Source: Fusobacterium varium
GTDB lineage: Bacteria; Fusobacteriota; Fusobacteriia; Fusobacteriales; Fusobacteriaceae
NCBI GenBank assembly: GCA_900637705.1
Contig: LR134390.1
Span: forward strand, 2,542,001 to 2,606,000
Direction of reading: 5' to 3'
Length of the DNA stretch: 64,000 nucleotides
Shown: piece by piece, positions 61,739 through 64,000 of the stretch
How positions within the stretch are numbered: position 1 is the first letter of the stretch
Layout: every line of letters begins with the position of its first letter
Notes under the pieces: model-generated
The model's input: the letters and a program-made list of their open reading frames with translations, nothing else
Databases searched by the model: none
Told to the model about the DNA's origin: nothing
Program-made: the position numbers and the translations under genes

Positions 61739-62521
61739 TTAGAATGTAGGTACTACTCCACCTTTATAGTTATTTAAAATATAAGTGCTGACTTTTTCAC
61801 TTTGAAGTGCTTTTATAAGTTTCACTATATCTTCTTTATTTTCATCTCCAGCTCTTACAGCTATAATGTTAGCATAAGGAGATTCTTTTCCTTCTAACAA
61901 AAGAGAATCATCAACTGGAGAAAATCCAGCTTCTAAAGCATAGTTTCCATTAATTACAGCTGCATCTACATCAGGAAGAACTCTTGGAAGCTGTGCTGCT
62001 TCAATTGGCTTAAATTTTAATTTTTTAGGATTTTTAACTATATCAAATTCTGTAACATACAGATTTGAAGAATCATTTAAAGTAATAATTCCATTATTGT
62101 GTAAAAGGATAAGTGCTCTTCCTCCATTTGAGGGATCACTTGGTATAGCTATTGTTGCTTTATCTGGTAACGCTTCTATTGACTCATATTTTTTAGAAAA
62201 AACTCCAAGAGGTTCAACATGAATCTTTGCTGCTGAAGCAAGTTTTAATCCTCTTTCAGTTATAAATTTTTCTAAATAAGGATAATGCTGAAAAAAGTTA
62301 GCATCTATTTCTCCCTCTGCAAGTGCTAAGTTAGGAGTTACATAGTCTGTAAATTCAATGATTTTAAGTTCTACTCCCTCAGCTTTCAAATCATCTTTTA
62401 CAAGATTTAAAAGTTCTGCATGAGGTACAGGTGTAGCTCCAACTTTTAATTCCCCTGCAAATATTGTTGTTCCCACTAATACAAATGCTGCTACTAATAA
62501 TGTTTTCAATGATTTTTTCAT
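61739..62521 (-). CDS. MetQ/NlpA-family substrate-binding protein, copy 1 (proximal)
   Basis: This 260-residue protein has a signal sequence (about 1-22, LLVAAFVLVGTTIFAG) with an AxA-like cleavage site but no lipobox Cys, so it may be released rather than anchored. It has the family blocks GATPVPHAELLNLVKDD, EIDANFFQHYPYL, ATIAIPSDPSNGGRALIL and VINGNYALEAGF. It follows metI by 32 bp. Methionine is the usual ligand, but not provable here. Confidence 0.9.
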   Translation of the reverse strand: MKKSLKTLLVAAFVLVGTTIFAGELKVGATPVPHAELLNLVKDDLKAEGVELKIIEFTDYVTPNLALAEGEIDANFFQHYPYLEKFITERGLKLASAAKIHVEPLGVFSKKYESIEALPDKATIAIPSDPSNGGRALILLHNNGIITLNDSSNLYVTEFDIVKNPKKLKFKPIEAAQLPRVLPDVDAAVINGNYALEAGFSPVDDSLLLEGKESPYANIIAVRAGDENKEDIVKLIKALQSEKVSTYILNNYKGGVVPTF

Positions 62522-62553
62522 AAGTATTCACTCCTTTTATAATTTAATTTTAT

Positions 62554-63201
62554 TTATCGATTTCTCTTAGCTCTATATACAAGATAATTACCAAATGACT
62601 GTAATACTTGTACTAGAAGAATTATAACGATTACTGAATATATCATTATATCTGTTTTAAATCTCTGATATCCAAATCTTATTGCAAGATCTCCAAGTCC
62701 ACCTGCACCGATAGTTCCTGCCATTGCTGAAAATCCTATCAAGCTTATTACTGTAACTGTTATTCCATGTATGATATGAGGCATAGTTTCAGGAATCATT
62801 ACCTTCAATATTATTGTAGAATTGCTTGCTCCCATACTTGAACTAGCCTCTATAAGTCCTCTGTCAACTTCATTCAATGCTCCTTCTATCATTCTTGCAA
62901 CAAATGGTGCTGCTGATATTGATAAAGGAACTATTGCTGCTGTACTTCCTATTGTTGTCCCTACTATTATTCTTGAAAGTGGAAACAGACAAATCATTAA
63001 AATAATGAAGGGAAATGATCTTAAAGTATTAATTATCATTTCAAGAATTTTATTTAATCTTGGTTTTTCCAAAATATTTCCCTCTTTAGTTATTACCAAT
63101 AATATCCCTATTGGAAATCCCATTATCAATGAAAATAAAGTTGAAAAAAATACCATATACAATGTTTCTAATGTTGAGTCTAAAATCATACTAAATACCA
63201 T
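62554..63201 (-). CDS. metI: D-methionine ABC transporter permease MetI
   Basis: The 215-residue permease has five membrane segments and the ABC-permease EAA loop in GLIEASSSMGASNSTIILKVMIPE (about 135-160). FSAMAGTIGAGGLGDLAIRFGY is the characteristic MetI end. It pairs with the MetN ATPase, whose stop overlaps its start by 11 bp, and with the two MetQ proteins downstream. Confidence 0.94.
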   Translation of the reverse strand: MVFSMILDSTLETLYMVFFSTLFSLIMGFPIGILLVITKEGNILEKPRLNKILEMIINTLRSFPFIILMICLFPLSRIIVGTTIGSTAAIVPLSISAAPFVARMIEGALNEVDRGLIEASSSMGASNSTIILKVMIPETMPHIIHGITVTVISLIGFSAMAGTIGAGGLGDLAIRFGYQRFKTDIMIYSVIVIILLVQVLQSFGNYLVYRAKRNR

Positions 63202-64000
63202 TATAAATCACCTCTACCATAACTCCTGATTCATTAAACCATTCTATTGCTTCCTGCTGTTGTTTTATCTCTCCTGATAATTCAATAAATAGGTGTCCTA
63301 CTTTCATTGTAGATAAATGGTCTATTGATCCTCCAATTATACTAAAATCTATATCAAATTTTCTTAATGCTTGTGAAATTATTGGTTCTTCTGCTATAGT
63401 TCCTAAAAATTTAAGTTTTACTATGTATTTCCCCTTAGTTTTCATTATCTCCACTCCTCTTTCCTCTGTACTTGGAAGATAAGAAATAAGTTCTTTTGTT
63501 ATTTCAGCTTTCGGATTAGAGAAAATATGATGTACTCCTCCTGTTTCAACTATCTCTCCATCTGACATGACTGCCACTCTGTTACAAATATCTCTGATAA
63601 CTTCCATTTGATGAGTTATCATAACTACTGTAAGACCAAATTTCTGCTGAATATTTTTATAAGTTCCAATATTGAATTTGTAGTTTTAGGATCAAGAGCT
63701 GAAGTTGCTTCATCTGATAAAAGTATATCTGGATTATTTGCCAGTGCTCTAGCTATTGCCACTCTCTGCTTTTGCCCCCCACTTAATTGACTTGGGTATG
63801 AGTTTATCTTATCTGAAAGCTCTACTACATCTAGCAGTTCCTTTACTCTATCCTTTATTTTATCTTTACCCCAGCCTGCTATCTCCAATGCAAATGCTAC
63901 ATTTTCTCCTACTGTTCTTGAAGCTAAAAGATTGAAATGCTGAAATATCATTCCTATTTTCTTTCTTCTTTCTAAAAGTTCTTTCTTTGAAAGCTTTGTT
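63191..64000 (-). pseudogene. metN: Methionine ABC transporter ATPase MetN, frameshifted, 5' end outside window
   Basis: Reads from the window edge. The N-terminal piece has Q-loop MIFQHFNLL, signature [15 protein letters not shown] and Walker [14 protein letters not shown], then runs out of frame after ELIK. One extra A in the run of five (T5 at 63654-63658) restores [21 protein letters not shown] and the C-terminal NIL domain (GTIAEEPIISQALRKF). Walker A lies beyond 64000. The switch His is in ITHQ. It powers methionine import with MetI. Confidence 0.88.

Noticed and set aside
1-64000. CRISPR array, prophage, tRNA or rRNA genes
   Set aside because: No regularly spaced repeats, no phage structural genes and no cloverleaf or rRNA core sequences were seen.

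Overview
The window is very AT-rich, gene-dense bacterial chromosome with short gaps and mostly minus-strand genes. Gene content points to Fusobacterium: lysine-riboswitch-controlled lysine/DAP genes, a MalH-type GH4 6-phospho-alpha-glucosidase with its own PTS permease, type III glutamine synthetase, NlpA/MetQ transport and two BKACE (DUF849) enzymes. A complete acetylase-type diaminopimelate branch suggests the DAP-containing F. varium/ulcerans/mortiferum side of the genus rather than F. nucleatum; this species-level placement is inference. I saw no tRNA, rRNA, CRISPR array or phage.

Layout. 1-2875: brnQ (cut by the window edge), an ArsC/Spx-like protein and a 5'-nucleotidase lipoprotein. 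2996-8548: a short-chain keto/fatty-acid unit (CoA-transferase, AtoE permease, BKACE) read from a clear sigma-54 promoter, with a divergent PAS/sigma-54 activator and two palindromic upstream sites between them. 8556-16220: lysine/DAP biosynthesis (lysC, asd, dapA, dapB, dapH, aminotransferase) and a divergent M20 deacetylase, each behind its own lysine riboswitch. 16276-17575: an IS3-family (IS150-like) element. 17691-21306: exonuclease, a MITE-like hairpin, two small membrane proteins, proC and an RpiR regulator. 21515-29506: the most interesting accessory locus, a TRAP transporter, racemase-family enzyme, FadR-type regulator, cupin, BKACE, DUF1537 kinase and class II aldolase, which looks like an uncharacterised organic-acid catabolic pathway.

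29737-47890 is one minus-strand housekeeping run of about 20 genes (DUF445, ruvB, rrf2, rsmE, mtaB, LytR_C, mreD-like, mrdA, rnj, yhbY, DUF212, dxs, HD, tlyA, ctp, rsmI, rbgA, nadE, coiled-coil, nfeD) with a promoter at one end and a strong terminator at the other. 48263-52776 is ptsI-ptsH-ispH-rpsA, divergent from type III glutamine synthetase (glnN). 55282-60734 holds a YdcF-like protein, a zinc-ribbon protein, a cysteine hydrolase and an alpha-glucoside PTS operon. 60939-64000 is metN-metI-metQ-metQ, cut by the window edge.

A striking pattern runs through the window: eight genes (aminotransferase, M20 deacetylase, IS transposase, rbgA, HD protein, mrdA, YdcF-like, metN) are each broken by what looks like exactly one missing A/T in a run of 5-7 A/T. 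Restoring one base gives a full-length family member each time. Because rbgA and mrdA are normally essential, consensus deletion errors are more likely than real mutations.
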